64,000 bases of DNA from Pseudomonadota bacterium (GTDB taxonomy: Bacteria; Pseudomonadota; Gammaproteobacteria; Steroidobacterales; Steroidobacteraceae). The translations under genes and the position numbers were made by a program. Position 1 is the stretch's first letter; every line of letters begins with the position of its first letter. Location of the stretch: NCBI GenBank assembly GCA_021851405.1, contig JAJZDW010000022.1:1-64000 (forward strand), in the 5' to 3' direction. A model generated the notes under the pieces. That model worked only from the letters and a program-made list of their open reading frames with translations. It had not been told where the DNA came from and did not search any database. This document shows, in pieces, positions 54,432 through 62,592 of this stretch.

Positions 54432-55613
54432 ATGAAGCGGGATCTGTTCGGAACATACATTGAGACCACGACCCTCGGCGAGACCGTCCGCGCCTTCGTA
54501 CCTCCGGTGCTGCCTCCCGATCCGCCTCTCGCCTTTATGGCGGGGTCTCAACGTGCACTGGATCGAGCGATGCTCTCCCTCGGACGACTCGACGGCGCTG
54601 CGACGACGATGCCTAATGTGGACTTGCTGCTCTATACATTCGTTCGCAAAGAGGCAGTTCTCTCCTCCCAGATCGAAGGCACCCAATCCACGCTGGATGA
54701 GCTGCTGGCACACGAGATCGCGGCGGTGCGCGGCGCACCGGGTGATGACGTACGGGAGGTCTCGCGCTACGTCGACGCAATGAACCACGGCTTGGAACGA
54801 ATGGCCGGCGGCTTCCCACTCTCGACCCGGCTGCTGCGCGAAATGCACGGCATCCTGCTCGCCGATGGACGCGGTGCACAGAAGCAGCCCGGTGAAATTC
54901 GCCGCTCCCAGAACTGGATCGGAGGTACGCGGCCTGGCAATGCGGCCTTCGTGCCGCCACCGCCCACTCACCTGGATGCGTGTCTCACGAATCTGGAGCA
55001 GTACTTGCACGAACCGGCCACTCCCGTCGTGAAAGCGGCCCTCGCCCATGTGCAGTTCGAAACCATTCACCCATTTCTGGACGGCAATGGCCGTGTCGGG
55101 CGCTTGCTGATCACCCTGATGCTCTGCCACGACCATGTTTTGCACAAACCATTGCTGTATCCCAGCTTGTATTTCAAACAGCACCGGCAACAGTACTACG
55201 CGGAGCTGAACGCGGTGCGTGCGCAGGGGGACTATGAGCGCTGGATAGATTTTTTCGCGGAGGCGATTCGTCACAGCGCAGAGGTCGCGATCGAAACCGG
55301 CCGGCGTGTCACGCAGGCGTTCCACGAGGATCGAACACAGCTACGCGCGGTACCTAGGATTGCCGGCTCGCTGCTCATGATCCAGGAGGCGCTGCAAGCC
55401 AAGCCTGTCGCCACGGTGGCGACACTGAGAGAAGCTACGGGGCTCACGACGCCGACCGTCAATTCATTGCTGCGCGAGCTGGAGTCGCGCGGGATCATCA
55501 AGGAGTCTACGGGACGCGCCCGAGATCGGGTGTACGTCTACCGACGTTACCTCGAGGCATTGGCTGCCGAGGAGGAGGCGCCCGTGAATGTCGCCGCGGC
55601 ATCCGGCGGGTGA
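54432..55613 (+). CDS. Fic-family AMP-transferase with C-terminal HTH
   Basis: 393 residues. The Fic motif HPFLDGNGRVGRLL starts at His213 with all catalytic residues (HPFx[D/E]GNGRxxR). The N-terminal inhibitory helix SSQIEGTQSTL (residues 79-89, [S/T]xxxE[G/N] motif) marks a class II Fic, which keeps itself off until relieved. EIRRSQNWIGGTRPGNAAF is the flap. The C-terminus (about 310-375) is a winged helix (LREATGLTTPTVNSLLRELE, SRGIIKES) that may bind its own promoter. It transfers AMP to unknown protein targets. Intact. Confidence 0.92.
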   Translation: MKRDLFGTYIETTTLGETVRAFVPPVLPPDPPLAFMAGSQRALDRAMLSLGRLDGAATTMPNVDLLLYTFVRKEAVLSSQIEGTQSTLDELLAHEIAAVRGAPGDDVREVSRYVDAMNHGLERMAGGFPLSTRLLREMHGILLADGRGAQKQPGEIRRSQNWIGGTRPGNAAFVPPPPTHLDACLTNLEQYLHEPATPVVKAALAHVQFETIHPFLDGNGRVGRLLITLMLCHDHVLHKPLLYPSLYFKQHRQQYYAELNAVRAQGDYERWIDFFAEAIRHSAEVAIETGRRVTQAFHEDRTQLRAVPRIAGSLLMIQEALQAKPVATVATLREATGLTTPTVNSLLRELESRGIIKESTGRARDRVYVYRRYLEALAAEEEAPVNVAAASGG

Positions 55614-55762
55614 AGAGCTCGGGATGAGCGGCAAGCAACAGTTTGAACGAATTTGGAAGTGTGATCCGGAAACCGCATGGGGTTCGCGCAGCACGAGGCC
55701 GATTCACCTGCGGTTTGGCAGACAGAAACCCCGCCGAACACTGGCGTTTCTGATCCGACCAG

Positions 55763-55857
55763 AACACCGTGGAAGTCTGCAGCCTTCCCTGGACTGGTCG
55801 GGGTGAGGCGATTTGCGCTGTTCCTGCGGTCCCTATTCGAATCAGAGTTCGATGACT
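55763..55857 (+). repeat. Array repeat, copy 5
   Basis: ACACCGTGGAAGTCTGCAGC and CTTCCC form the left hairpin (GGAAG/CTTCC), then TGGACTGGTCGGGGTGAGGCG as core and CGCTGTTCCTGCGGTCCC. It ends near GATGAC. The bases GATTTG and CCTGCG also occur, with the same order, in the tRNA-Pro fragment at 58732. It starts 150 bp after fic. Confidence 0.85.
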
Positions 55858-55987
55858 TCCCAGCACTGCATCGACTTCTGCAAAGGAAGTCCGGGTCCTA
55901 TGCTTCGCCGGTGCACTGAAGCCAGCTCGGTGCACGCCCGCCTCGCAAGAGGTCTGCCCCGGTGGTAGGTAAGCGGATCCGGACTGA

Positions 55988-56014
55988 CGAAGCCCCGCTC
56001 CCGGCGGGGTTTCG
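55988..56014 (+). terminator. Terminator-like hairpin
   Basis: CGAAGCCCCGC (55988-55998) and GCGGGGTTTCG (56004-56014) pair over 11 bp with one mismatch, loop TCCCG. It sits between the copy-5 repeat and the AbiE promoter and would insulate the modules. Confidence 0.55.
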
Positions 56015-56065
56015 CGTCTCCGGGGGGGCGGCGCGGGGGCCGGATCGCCTCTCCCATGCCGTATC

Positions 56066-56107
56066 ATTAGTACATTAGTATCAGTTTTATGATACTATCG
56101 TGCTAAT
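56066..56107 (+). promoter_or_regulatory. AbiE operator, 18-bp inverted repeat
   Basis: Arm 1 (56066-56083) ATTAGTACATTAGTATCA and arm 2 (56090-56107) TGATACTATCGTGCTAAT are inverted repeats with three mismatches and a 6-nt spacer, ending directly at the start codon. AbiEi-type antitoxins bind such long inverted repeats and repress their operon; the position here would also occlude ribosome binding. Confidence 0.75.
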
Positions 56108-56965
56108 ATGATCTTCTCTGCTGGTGATCTCGGTTTCAGCCCGGAGGCTGAGTTTCGCGACCGGACTCAGATGCAATTCATTGCCCTGCTGGTGCGGCAG
56201 GGGGCCAGCCGCCTCATCCTGAAAGGCGGGATGGCCATGCGGGCACTCTACGGAAGTACGCGCCTCACCAAGGACGTAGATTTCGACTGCGAAGACAACG
56301 TCTCGCAGCAGTCCATGCAGACTCACATGAACAAGGCGCTCATGCAGGCAGCCCGGCTTGTGGGACTGGCGGGCGTAGAGGTCGCCCAGACCAAACGGGG
56401 CGAGCGCTCCGCCCGGTGGCGGATCGTGGGGACGGCGGCGGGTGACGTCAAGATCGTTTGGGAAGTCGAGGTATCACGTCGGGGAGTTCCGCCTCCCGAA
56501 TTTATCGAGACGAAGCCTTTCGATACACCGATCGCATACCGCATTCCGCCCTTCAGTGTCCGCGTGTACGGACCGGCCGCAATGGCTGGCGGCAAGGTAA
56601 ATGCATTACTGAGCGAGAACCGCAGTGTTCCGCGCGATGTGTACGATCTGTCGGAGTTGATCCGGCACGGCGCTGATCCGACCGAACTATGGATTCGCCG
56701 GATTTCGCGACAGATCCTCGAGCGGAAGCGGCCGGTCATCATGGCCAAGATCGAGCTCATCGATTTTGCAATGGCTGCCGCGGAGCTACTGCCGTACATC
56801 GCCCCAGAGATACGCCAGTCCATAGACGAGGTCCGGTGGGATGAGATTCGCCTCGACGTTGCGCATCATTTGGAGCGGTGGGTCGACTCCGCCATGGCAC
56901 GTGCGGAAGACTCCGGCGAGGATGATCATGTCCAGACAGCCGACATCGATCTTGCTGGGCGCTGA
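56108..56965 (+). CDS. AbiEii-like nucleotidyltransferase toxin
   Basis: 285 residues. LKGGMAMRALYGSTRLTKDVDFDC is cut here into its parts: the GG loop and the catalytic aspartates of TKDVDFD, characteristic of the DUF1814/AbiEii nucleotidyltransferases. PAAMAGGKVNALLSENRSV and PRDVYDLSELI are later family motifs (K and RD-x-YDL). Such enzymes inactivate tRNA or other RNA by nucleotide addition, in type IV toxin-antitoxin and phage abortive infection. Here the toxin precedes the antitoxin, opposite to canonical abiEi-abiEii. Intact. Confidence 0.85.
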   Translation: MIFSAGDLGFSPEAEFRDRTQMQFIALLVRQGASRLILKGGMAMRALYGSTRLTKDVDFDCEDNVSQQSMQTHMNKALMQAARLVGLAGVEVAQTKRGERSARWRIVGTAAGDVKIVWEVEVSRRGVPPPEFIETKPFDTPIAYRIPPFSVRVYGPAAMAGGKVNALLSENRSVPRDVYDLSELIRHGADPTELWIRRISRQILERKRPVIMAKIELIDFAMAAAELLPYIAPEIRQSIDEVRWDEIRLDVAHHLERWVDSAMARAEDSGEDDHVQTADIDLAGR

Positions 56966-57623
56966 GGCGCCGCGTGTCCTCACGATCCCGATGCTTGCCG
57001 CGGTTCTATCGGACCGGCGCAAGCAGCCGGCCCGCAACACGCTTTTTCGATGGGTCCGCGAACAGGTCGCGAGCGGCTCTCTGCGACCGATGACCCGTGG
57101 GCTCTATATTAACCAACTGGCGGCACCGAGACCGACAGCGGCCGAAGCCGCCGGATTCATACGAACCGGGGCGATCGTGAGTCTTCAGACTGTGCTGGGC
57201 GAGGCCGGTATCACTAATAACTTTCCTGATGTCGTGACTAGTGTGGTTCCTCACGAACGCGGCCACGTGCCGTCCGTGGGGCCGGTGAAGGCGGCCGACA
57301 TTGAATTTCGCTTCCATTCCATGCCGGCGCGACTCCTCGACGACCGCGCCGGGCAGCTGGAGGATCGTATTGACCTCGAGGTCAAGTATTCTCGGGCAAC
57401 GCCGGAAAAGGCGCTGCTGGACTGGCTCTACCTGGGGGAGTCTCGTTATTCGAGAATTGCAGGCCCACCTCTGGATGTCGAGATCGAGCGGCTCAACGGC
57501 CCGCGCTTACGCAGGCTGGCCCGGTCCATGGAACTCGTCGAGCAACTCAAAGTCTGGCAGACACGAAAGAAGGAATACGATCTCGACCCGGACGTGAGGG
57601 AGAACGCGTCTGACGATGAGTAG
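56928..57623 (+). CDS. AbiEi-like antitoxin/repressor
   Basis: 231 residues from ATG 56928, overlapping the toxin by 38 bp. The N-terminal winged helix is ARNTLFRWVREQVASGSLRP followed by RGLYIN; the middle ATPEKALLDWLYLGESRY is the AbiEi C-domain motif. It should bind the 18-bp inverted repeat before the operon and silence the nucleotidyltransferase. AbiEi antitoxins act without direct complex formation (type IV), as described for the family. Confidence 0.8.
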   Translation: MSRQPTSILLGAEAPRVLTIPMLAAVLSDRRKQPARNTLFRWVREQVASGSLRPMTRGLYINQLAAPRPTAAEAAGFIRTGAIVSLQTVLGEAGITNNFPDVVTSVVPHERGHVPSVGPVKAADIEFRFHSMPARLLDDRAGQLEDRIDLEVKYSRATPEKALLDWLYLGESRYSRIAGPPLDVEIERLNGPRLRRLARSMELVEQLKVWQTRKKEYDLDPDVRENASDDE

Positions 57624-57670
57624 CGCGAGGTGCCATCCATCCGTCGCCGCTATGGCAGCGGGTGCGGCCG

Positions 57671-57765
57671 GAACTCCGCGGAAGCCAGTGGCCTTCCGTG
57701 GAATGGTCGGGGTGAGGCGCTACACGCTGTTCCTGCGCTCGCCGTGCGTGTCCGGGTGAGATAGC
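57671..57765 (+). repeat. Array repeat, copy 6
   Basis: AACTCCGCGGAAGCCAGTGG and CCTTCCG fold into a strong hairpin, then GGAATGGTCGGGGTGAGGCG and CTACACGCTGTTCCTGCG, nearly identical to copy 1 in this part. It starts 48 bp after the AbiEi stop. The rest of the gap to FitA holds its promoter. Confidence 0.85.
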
Positions 57766-57873
57766 TGGGTTTCTGGGAAAGCGCGTTTTGGATCAGCGCC
57801 CTAGAGGCGGTCTCCGCGAGGACAAGTCGGGGGTAGGCCGCGCATCAGGCAAATTACCTTGCAGTCATTTCTT

Positions 57874-57902
57874 CCAGAATGATATCATTGACAGCATTCT
57901 GG
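57874..57902 (+). promoter_or_regulatory. FitAB operator, nested palindromes
   Basis: CCAGAATG (57874-57881) and CATTCTGG (57895-57902) are perfect inverted arms, and inside them AATGATATCATT (57878-57889) is a perfect 12-bp palindrome. It lies 16 bp before the FitA start, as expected for autoregulation by a ribbon-helix-helix antitoxin. Confidence 0.6.
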
Positions 57903-57918
57903 TCGTCCCGAAGTCGTT

Positions 57919-58158
57919 ATGGCTGTCGTTACCGTTCGCAATCTACCCGACGAGACCCATCGCGCGCTCCGAATGCGAGCTGCACAGCACGGTCGGAGCA
58001 CGGAAGCCGAGATCCGGGCGATCCTGGAGGATGTCGTGCGGCCCGAGGGTCGGGTGAAGATCGGCTCGGCGCTCGCCGCTTTCGGTCAGCGCTTTCGCGG
58101 CCTTGATCTCAACGTTACCCGTGATCAAAGCTCGCCGCGCACGGCCTCGTTCGTGTGA
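57919..58158 (+). CDS. FitA-like ribbon-helix-helix antitoxin
   Basis: 79 residues. VVTVRNLPDETHRALRMRAA and HGRSTEAEIRAILEDVV are the Arc/FitA ribbon-helix-helix, followed by a C-terminal tail (GSALAAFGQRFRGLDLN) that would wrap around the toxin. GTGA overlap with the toxin gene. Intact. Confidence 0.9.
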   Translation: MAVVTVRNLPDETHRALRMRAAQHGRSTEAEIRAILEDVVRPEGRVKIGSALAAFGQRFRGLDLNVTRDQSSPRTASFV

Positions 58159-58595
58159 TCATTCTCGATACGAACGTCGTCTCCGAGCCCATGAAGCCCG
58201 ACGCTGATCGCCGGGTGCAGTCCTGGCTGGATGAGCAGATCGCCGAAACGTTATATCTCACTTCGATCAGCCTGTCGGAACTGCTTCTCGGGGTCGAAGT
58301 TCTGCCAGATGGAAAGCGCAAGGAAGGACTCGCCGTCGCGCTCGCCGAGCTTATAGGGGCGCTCTTTGCATCACGGATTCTGCCATTTGATCAGCAGGCC
58401 GCCACGATGTATGCAACACGCATGAGCCGAGCCCGTGCGTCCGGACGGACGGTCTCCATGGCCGACGGCCAGATCGCCGCCATTGCTGCGGTGCACGGAT
58501 TTAAGGTCGCCACGCGCGATACTGCACCGTTCGTCGCCGCTAGCGTGCCGGTCGTAAATCCGTGGAAGTTTGGAGAGAAGACCGAAAAGCCTTGA
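58155..58595 (+). CDS. FitB-like PIN-domain toxin
   Basis: 146 residues, start GTG 58155. The PIN acidic residues are kept: MIILDTNVVSEPMKP (first Asp), LTSISLSELLLGVE (Glu), SMADGQIAAIAAVHG (Asp) and ATRDTAPF (last Asp). FitB proteins are sequence-specific RNases held by FitA. It ends 115 bp before the tRNA-Pro-linked repeat. Intact. Confidence 0.92.
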   Translation: MIILDTNVVSEPMKPDADRRVQSWLDEQIAETLYLTSISLSELLLGVEVLPDGKRKEGLAVALAELIGALFASRILPFDQQAATMYATRMSRARASGRTVSMADGQIAAIAAVHGFKVATRDTAPFVAASVPVVNPWKFGEKTEKP

Positions 58596-58710
58596 TCACG
58601 CCACGAATGTGCGTCCGTGGATCGACAGGCACAGCGTGCGGGTGTACCCGGAGGCTGCATGTTGGCATGTGTTGATCAGTCGGCGAGCTTGCCAAGCAGC
58701 GCTGTCGAGC

Positions 58711-58778
<68 letters not shown>

Positions 58779-59028
58779 AGCCCTAGACACCCCTAGACCC
58801 GCTCCGGTTGGGGGTACACGCATGATAAATCAAAAACTTGCGTTCCGTTGCGCTCAGGTTCGCGCACTTTCACGCAGCGTCGAGAGGGTATGATTTGCCA
58901 CCAAATTGCCACCAGCCCCCTCGCGACGGGGAGGTAGAGCGACACTCGGCCAGCCCCCGTCGTCCGGTTGCACGTGGGCGGATAAACTCCATTCCATAGA
59001 CCTTGGACCCGAACTTTTCGAGTCCAAT
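58779..59028. other. Element end between att site and AlpA-like gene
   Basis: No gene. TTGCCACCA occurs twice in tandem (58895-58903 and 58906-58914). Such a repeat is the kind seen near integrase binding arms of island ends, but this is a resemblance only. The AlpA-like promoter must lie in the last 100 bp. Confidence 0.4.
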
Positions 59029-59370
59029 ATGACCACCGCCAACGCCTTCAAACCGCTGTCCAAGGAAGACCTTGCCGACGTGTTCGGCGTTTCCATCCGC
59101 ACAATCGAGAACTGGGTCAACGAGAGCATCCTGCCTGCGCCGACGAAGCTCGGCAACCGGGTCTACTGGCATCCCAACGCCTTTTATACCTGGCTGGACC
59201 GGCGCTTGTCTCCCGACGCTGGAACGGCCGAGGCGGCGCAGGCCAGCGCCACCGAGCCACAACCGGCGGGCGCCAAGCCCAAAGCGCGGGGTCAGTCAGC
59301 GACGGCGAAGACCGAGCTGGACAAGGTTCGCAATCGTACCCAGGCGCAGCTCGATGCGCTGATGGCCTGA
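59029..59370 (+). CDS. AlpA/excisionase-like DNA-binding protein
   Basis: 113 residues from ATG 59029. The winged-helix core is LSKEDLADVFGVSIRTIENW, VNESILPAPTKLGNR and VYWHPNAFYTWLDRRLSP, typical of MerR-like excisionases and AlpA regulators that control island integrases. The C-terminal 45 residues are Ala/Pro-rich then charged. Its place 250 bp inside the att scar supports a role in excision or control of the element. Confidence 0.75.
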   Translation: MTTANAFKPLSKEDLADVFGVSIRTIENWVNESILPAPTKLGNRVYWHPNAFYTWLDRRLSPDAGTAEAAQASATEPQPAGAKPKARGQSATAKTELDKVRNRTQAQLDALMA

Positions 59371-59436
59371 GTTCGTCGCCCCCTGGTAGCTCTTGGGCAC
59401 CGGTCCTCGTGTACGGCGCCGAGTCGCCACTGGCCT

Positions 59437-62400
59437 CTAATCGGCGCTCACCATCTGGTCCAGCAACTTCATCAGGTCCGGCGGCTGCTTGACCAGATGA
59501 TAGCTCCAGCGTCCGAATCGCCCGTCGTTGTTGACCGCGTTGCACCAACGATGTGCGGCGGCGCCTTTCACCTCGGCGTCGCCGGTCTGACCCTTGATTT
59601 CCACCATCAGGTGCTCGCCGTTGTTCACCTTGACGATGAAGTCGGGCAGATACCGGCGGCGCACACCGTCCTTGCGGTAAGGCACGACGAAGCCCAGATG
59701 GTCGTTCTTGACCCACCGGAGTACCGCCTCGTGGGCGTCCAGTGCCGTCGCGGCCGATTGCTCCCAGGTCTTGGTGTCTGCCACCATCGCGTTCAGATGG
59801 CACTTCTGCACTGGCCAGGGCTGGCGCCCGGTGAAGAACTCGACATGCCGGGTCGAGCGTTCGCTGGCCGGCCCCGGCGTGATGATGGGGCGTTCCTGGT
59901 TCTGGCCGCTCTGGTCCACCGCTTGCAACGCGTCGAAGAGGATGCCCACCGCACGCTGGAAATACGGATTCAGCGCCACGTCCTGCGCCGCGCGGTTGCC
60001 CTTGCAGTCCAGCTTGCTCGCTAGGAAGCGCTGCGCGTAGGTCAGCAACTGAGGGAACAGGCGGTGCGTGGGGATGGTGTCGCCCTGCTCCTGCTGCCAG
60101 TGCTGCGCCACCACCTTCGCCAGCGTGAACGCGACCTGCTGCACGCGCACCCGCTTGCGCCAGGCGTCCAGTGTCACCACGGCTGCGGCACCCGGGCCAT
60201 AGGCCGCAAGCGCACCGTCCTGCGTGGTCAGCCCCTTCATCAGCACCGTGTCGGGCACCTCCATCGGGTCCAGCACCAGCGTCGGCACCGTGGCCCAATC
60301 GATTGCCAGCCGCGTGATGCCGGGGTCGGTGTAGCCCTCCACCACGGGGAAGCTGATTTCGAATTGCGCCTTGGCCGGCACGGCATAAATCTGGTTGGCC
60401 GGCGGCGTCGGCGGCTGCTGGGCGCCGCCCTCGACCTTGAACGGGATGAGTTCGAACGGCACGCCGAAGACCTTGGCCGTCTCCTCGCGGAAGAAGCCGG
60501 TGGCTTCGTCCACCGCATAGGACGTGCGCCGCAGCGCCCGGCCGACCACCTGCTCACACAGCAACTGCGACCCGAAGGGCCGCAGGCCGACGACGTGCGT
60601 CACGCTCGTGGCGTCCCAGCCCTCGGACAGCATCGCCACGCTGATGATGCAGCGCACGTCGCGCCCGGGCGGCACGCTGGCGTCGATGGTCACGAGGCCG
60701 TTGTCGTCGTCCTCCAGCGCCTTGTGGTTGTGTTTGTCCACGAGTGCCGCGTATTCCTCGGGCACCTTGCCGCCGGGCCAGGCCGTCTTGCCGATGGTTT
60801 CGAGCACGAAGCGCAGGCGCCGAGCCTCGTCGTTCTTGCCGCCGCCCTCGGCGATGTCCTCAGCCACCTTGCTATCAACCCGGACGGTCCATTCCCGGCC
60901 GGGTGCGTTGCGGAAATGCTCGGGGGCGGCACCGTAGTCGCTTTTGCCGTTGCCAAGCCAGTCGAACAGCTCCTTAGCCAGCGCCGTGTCGCGGCACACG
61001 ATGATGAAGACCGGCGGAACGTTGCTCTTGCGGTGGCCGGCCTGGAACTGCGCCTGCCACTCGGCGGCTGTCTTGCGCCACTCGTCGGCGAGCTGGGCGA
61101 TGGGTTGGGTCGCGTAGCGCATCAGCACATCGGGGGTAAGCTTACCGCTCACGCCGTCCTTCTCGGCAATCTGCTGCACCCACCGCCAGACGTTGAAGTA
61201 GGCCGGCGTCTCGGTGCCACCGATGTCCTGCGTCGGCAGTTGCGGAATCTTCACCAGTCCGGCTTCGATGGCTTCCAGCAGGCTGAAGTCGGACACCACC
61301 CAGGGGAAGGGCTTGCCCACCTCGTTGCCGCTGCCCTGGATGAAGAAGGGCGTGGCCGACAGGTCTACGCACAGGCGGATGCCGTTGCTGCGTCCGCCCA
61401 GGGCCTTGTTAATGCGGTCCAGACCCTCGACCCAGACTGTGGCCTCGCGGGCATCGACCTCGGCCGTTTCCTCGTCCACCGCATACACGTCCTCGGCATC
61501 CACCTTGCCGCGCCGGTAGGCATGGTGCGCTTCGTCGTTCATCACGAGGATGGCCGAGCTGCGCCCCTTGCGGTTGCCCAGCACGCGGCGCAGGAACGCG
61601 GCGTCGCTCTCGTAGTAGCGCACCTCCGTCACCTCGAAGCCGGTCAGGTTGCCCTTGGCGTCCCGCAGCTCGCGCAGGATGTCGAACGCCCCGGTAACTG
61701 CCTGCTGCCGGATGTCGGCCTCGGTCAGCTCGTCGCGCCCGCCAAGCTTCACGGTGCGGACTTTCTCGACCGGCACGCCACGCTTGACCACCTTGGCCGT
61801 CGTGCCGTTCACGTCGGACAGCTCGCGCCGTTCAAGGTTGTGCCAGTTGGTGATGAACACCTCCCCTCGGCGTAGGTCGGGCATGCGGTGCAGCGGCACC
61901 AATTGCCGTGTGCGGTACAGGCTCAACTCGTCCAGGTTGGGGTCCAGCTCGCGAAGGCGGTCCCGGATGGTGACGTTGGGGCAGACGATGAGCACCGTGT
62001 CCGAGTAGGCCGCCGCCTGGGGCTGCGCTACCTTGTTCAGGATGGACCAGGCGGTCAGCATGCCCATGACCGTCGTCTTGCCGCTGCCGGTGGCCATCTT
62101 CAGCGCATAGCGCACGAAGGCCTTATAGCCCTGGGCTTTTGCGTCTTCGCTCGGCTCATCACTGGGCACGTTGATGCCCTGCTTCAGGTCATCGGGTCCT
62201 TCGACAAGGAACAGCACCGTCTCAACCGATTCAAGCTGTGCGAAGAAGAGACGTTGCGCGCGGTCGGGCGAGTGCCACAGCTCCAGCAGTTCCCGCGTGA
62301 CCTTGGTCGCCCCAGCGTAGTCGCGGGCTCGCCAGTCCTTCACCCGCTGGCGAACCAGGTTCGCTAGGTCGAGAAGGTATTCCTCACCCTTAGCGGCATC

Positions 62401-62592
62401 GTCGAGCAGCGATTGCTGGCCCTTGACCTTACGACCACGCGCCGCGCGCTCAGGGACTCGGAAGAAGTAGGACGCCGGGCGCCGACCGGACCGCTTCTCC
62501 GGTGGTTTGGCCGCCTCGATGTGCCAGTGGTACGCCGGCTCGTCGTAGGGCGAGTTGATGATGGGCGCTTCGACGGCGTTGATTTGGCTCAT
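59437..62592 (-). CDS. Type III-like restriction helicase/nuclease (Res)
   Basis: 1051 residues. ALKMATGSGKTTVMGMLTAW is Walker A, AILVMNDEAHHAYR the DEAH box, LCVDLSATPFF motif III, and SEGWDATSVTHVVGLRPFGS with QVVGRALRR motifs V/VI of superfamily 2. The C-terminus RRRYLPDFIVKVNNGEHLMV-EIKG is a PD-(D/E)xK nuclease core. This matches type III restriction Res subunits. ATG 62592 overlaps the stop of the DUF262 gene by 4 bp. No Mod methyltransferase is in the window; it may lie beyond the right edge. Without one, the protein could belong to a non-canonical defence system. Confidence 0.88.
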   Translation of the reverse strand: MSQINAVEAPIINSPYDEPAYHWHIEAAKPPEKRSGRRPASYFFRVPERAARGRKVKGQQSLLDDAAKGEEYLLDLANLVRQRVKDWRARDYAGATKVTRELLELWHSPDRAQRLFFAQLESVETVLFLVEGPDDLKQGINVPSDEPSEDAKAQGYKAFVRYALKMATGSGKTTVMGMLTAWSILNKVAQPQAAAYSDTVLIVCPNVTIRDRLRELDPNLDELSLYRTRQLVPLHRMPDLRRGEVFITNWHNLERRELSDVNGTTAKVVKRGVPVEKVRTVKLGGRDELTEADIRQQAVTGAFDILRELRDAKGNLTGFEVTEVRYYESDAAFLRRVLGNRKGRSSAILVMNDEAHHAYRRGKVDAEDVYAVDEETAEVDAREATVWVEGLDRINKALGGRSNGIRLCVDLSATPFFIQGSGNEVGKPFPWVVSDFSLLEAIEAGLVKIPQLPTQDIGGTETPAYFNVWRWVQQIAEKDGVSGKLTPDVLMRYATQPIAQLADEWRKTAAEWQAQFQAGHRKSNVPPVFIIVCRDTALAKELFDWLGNGKSDYGAAPEHFRNAPGREWTVRVDSKVAEDIAEGGGKNDEARRLRFVLETIGKTAWPGGKVPEEYAALVDKHNHKALEDDDNGLVTIDASVPPGRDVRCIISVAMLSEGWDATSVTHVVGLRPFGSQLLCEQVVGRALRRTSYAVDEATGFFREETAKVFGVPFELIPFKVEGGAQQPPTPPANQIYAVPAKAQFEISFPVVEGYTDPGITRLAIDWATVPTLVLDPMEVPDTVLMKGLTTQDGALAAYGPGAAAVVTLDAWRKRVRVQQVAFTLAKVVAQHWQQEQGDTIPTHRLFPQLLTYAQRFLASKLDCKGNRAAQDVALNPYFQRAVGILFDALQAVDQSGQNQERPIITPGPASERSTRHVEFFTGRQPWPVQKCHLNAMVADTKTWEQSAATALDAHEAVLRWVKNDHLGFVVPYRKDGVRRRYLPDFIVKVNNGEHLMVEIKGQTGDAEVKGAAAHRWCNAVNNDGRFGRWSYHLVKQPPDLMKLLDQMVSAD

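Noticed and set aside
60064-61875. 603-codon plus-strand frame opposite the Res gene
   Set aside because: Antisense shadow of a well-supported helicase/nuclease; composition is Arg/Gly/Val/His-rich without motifs.
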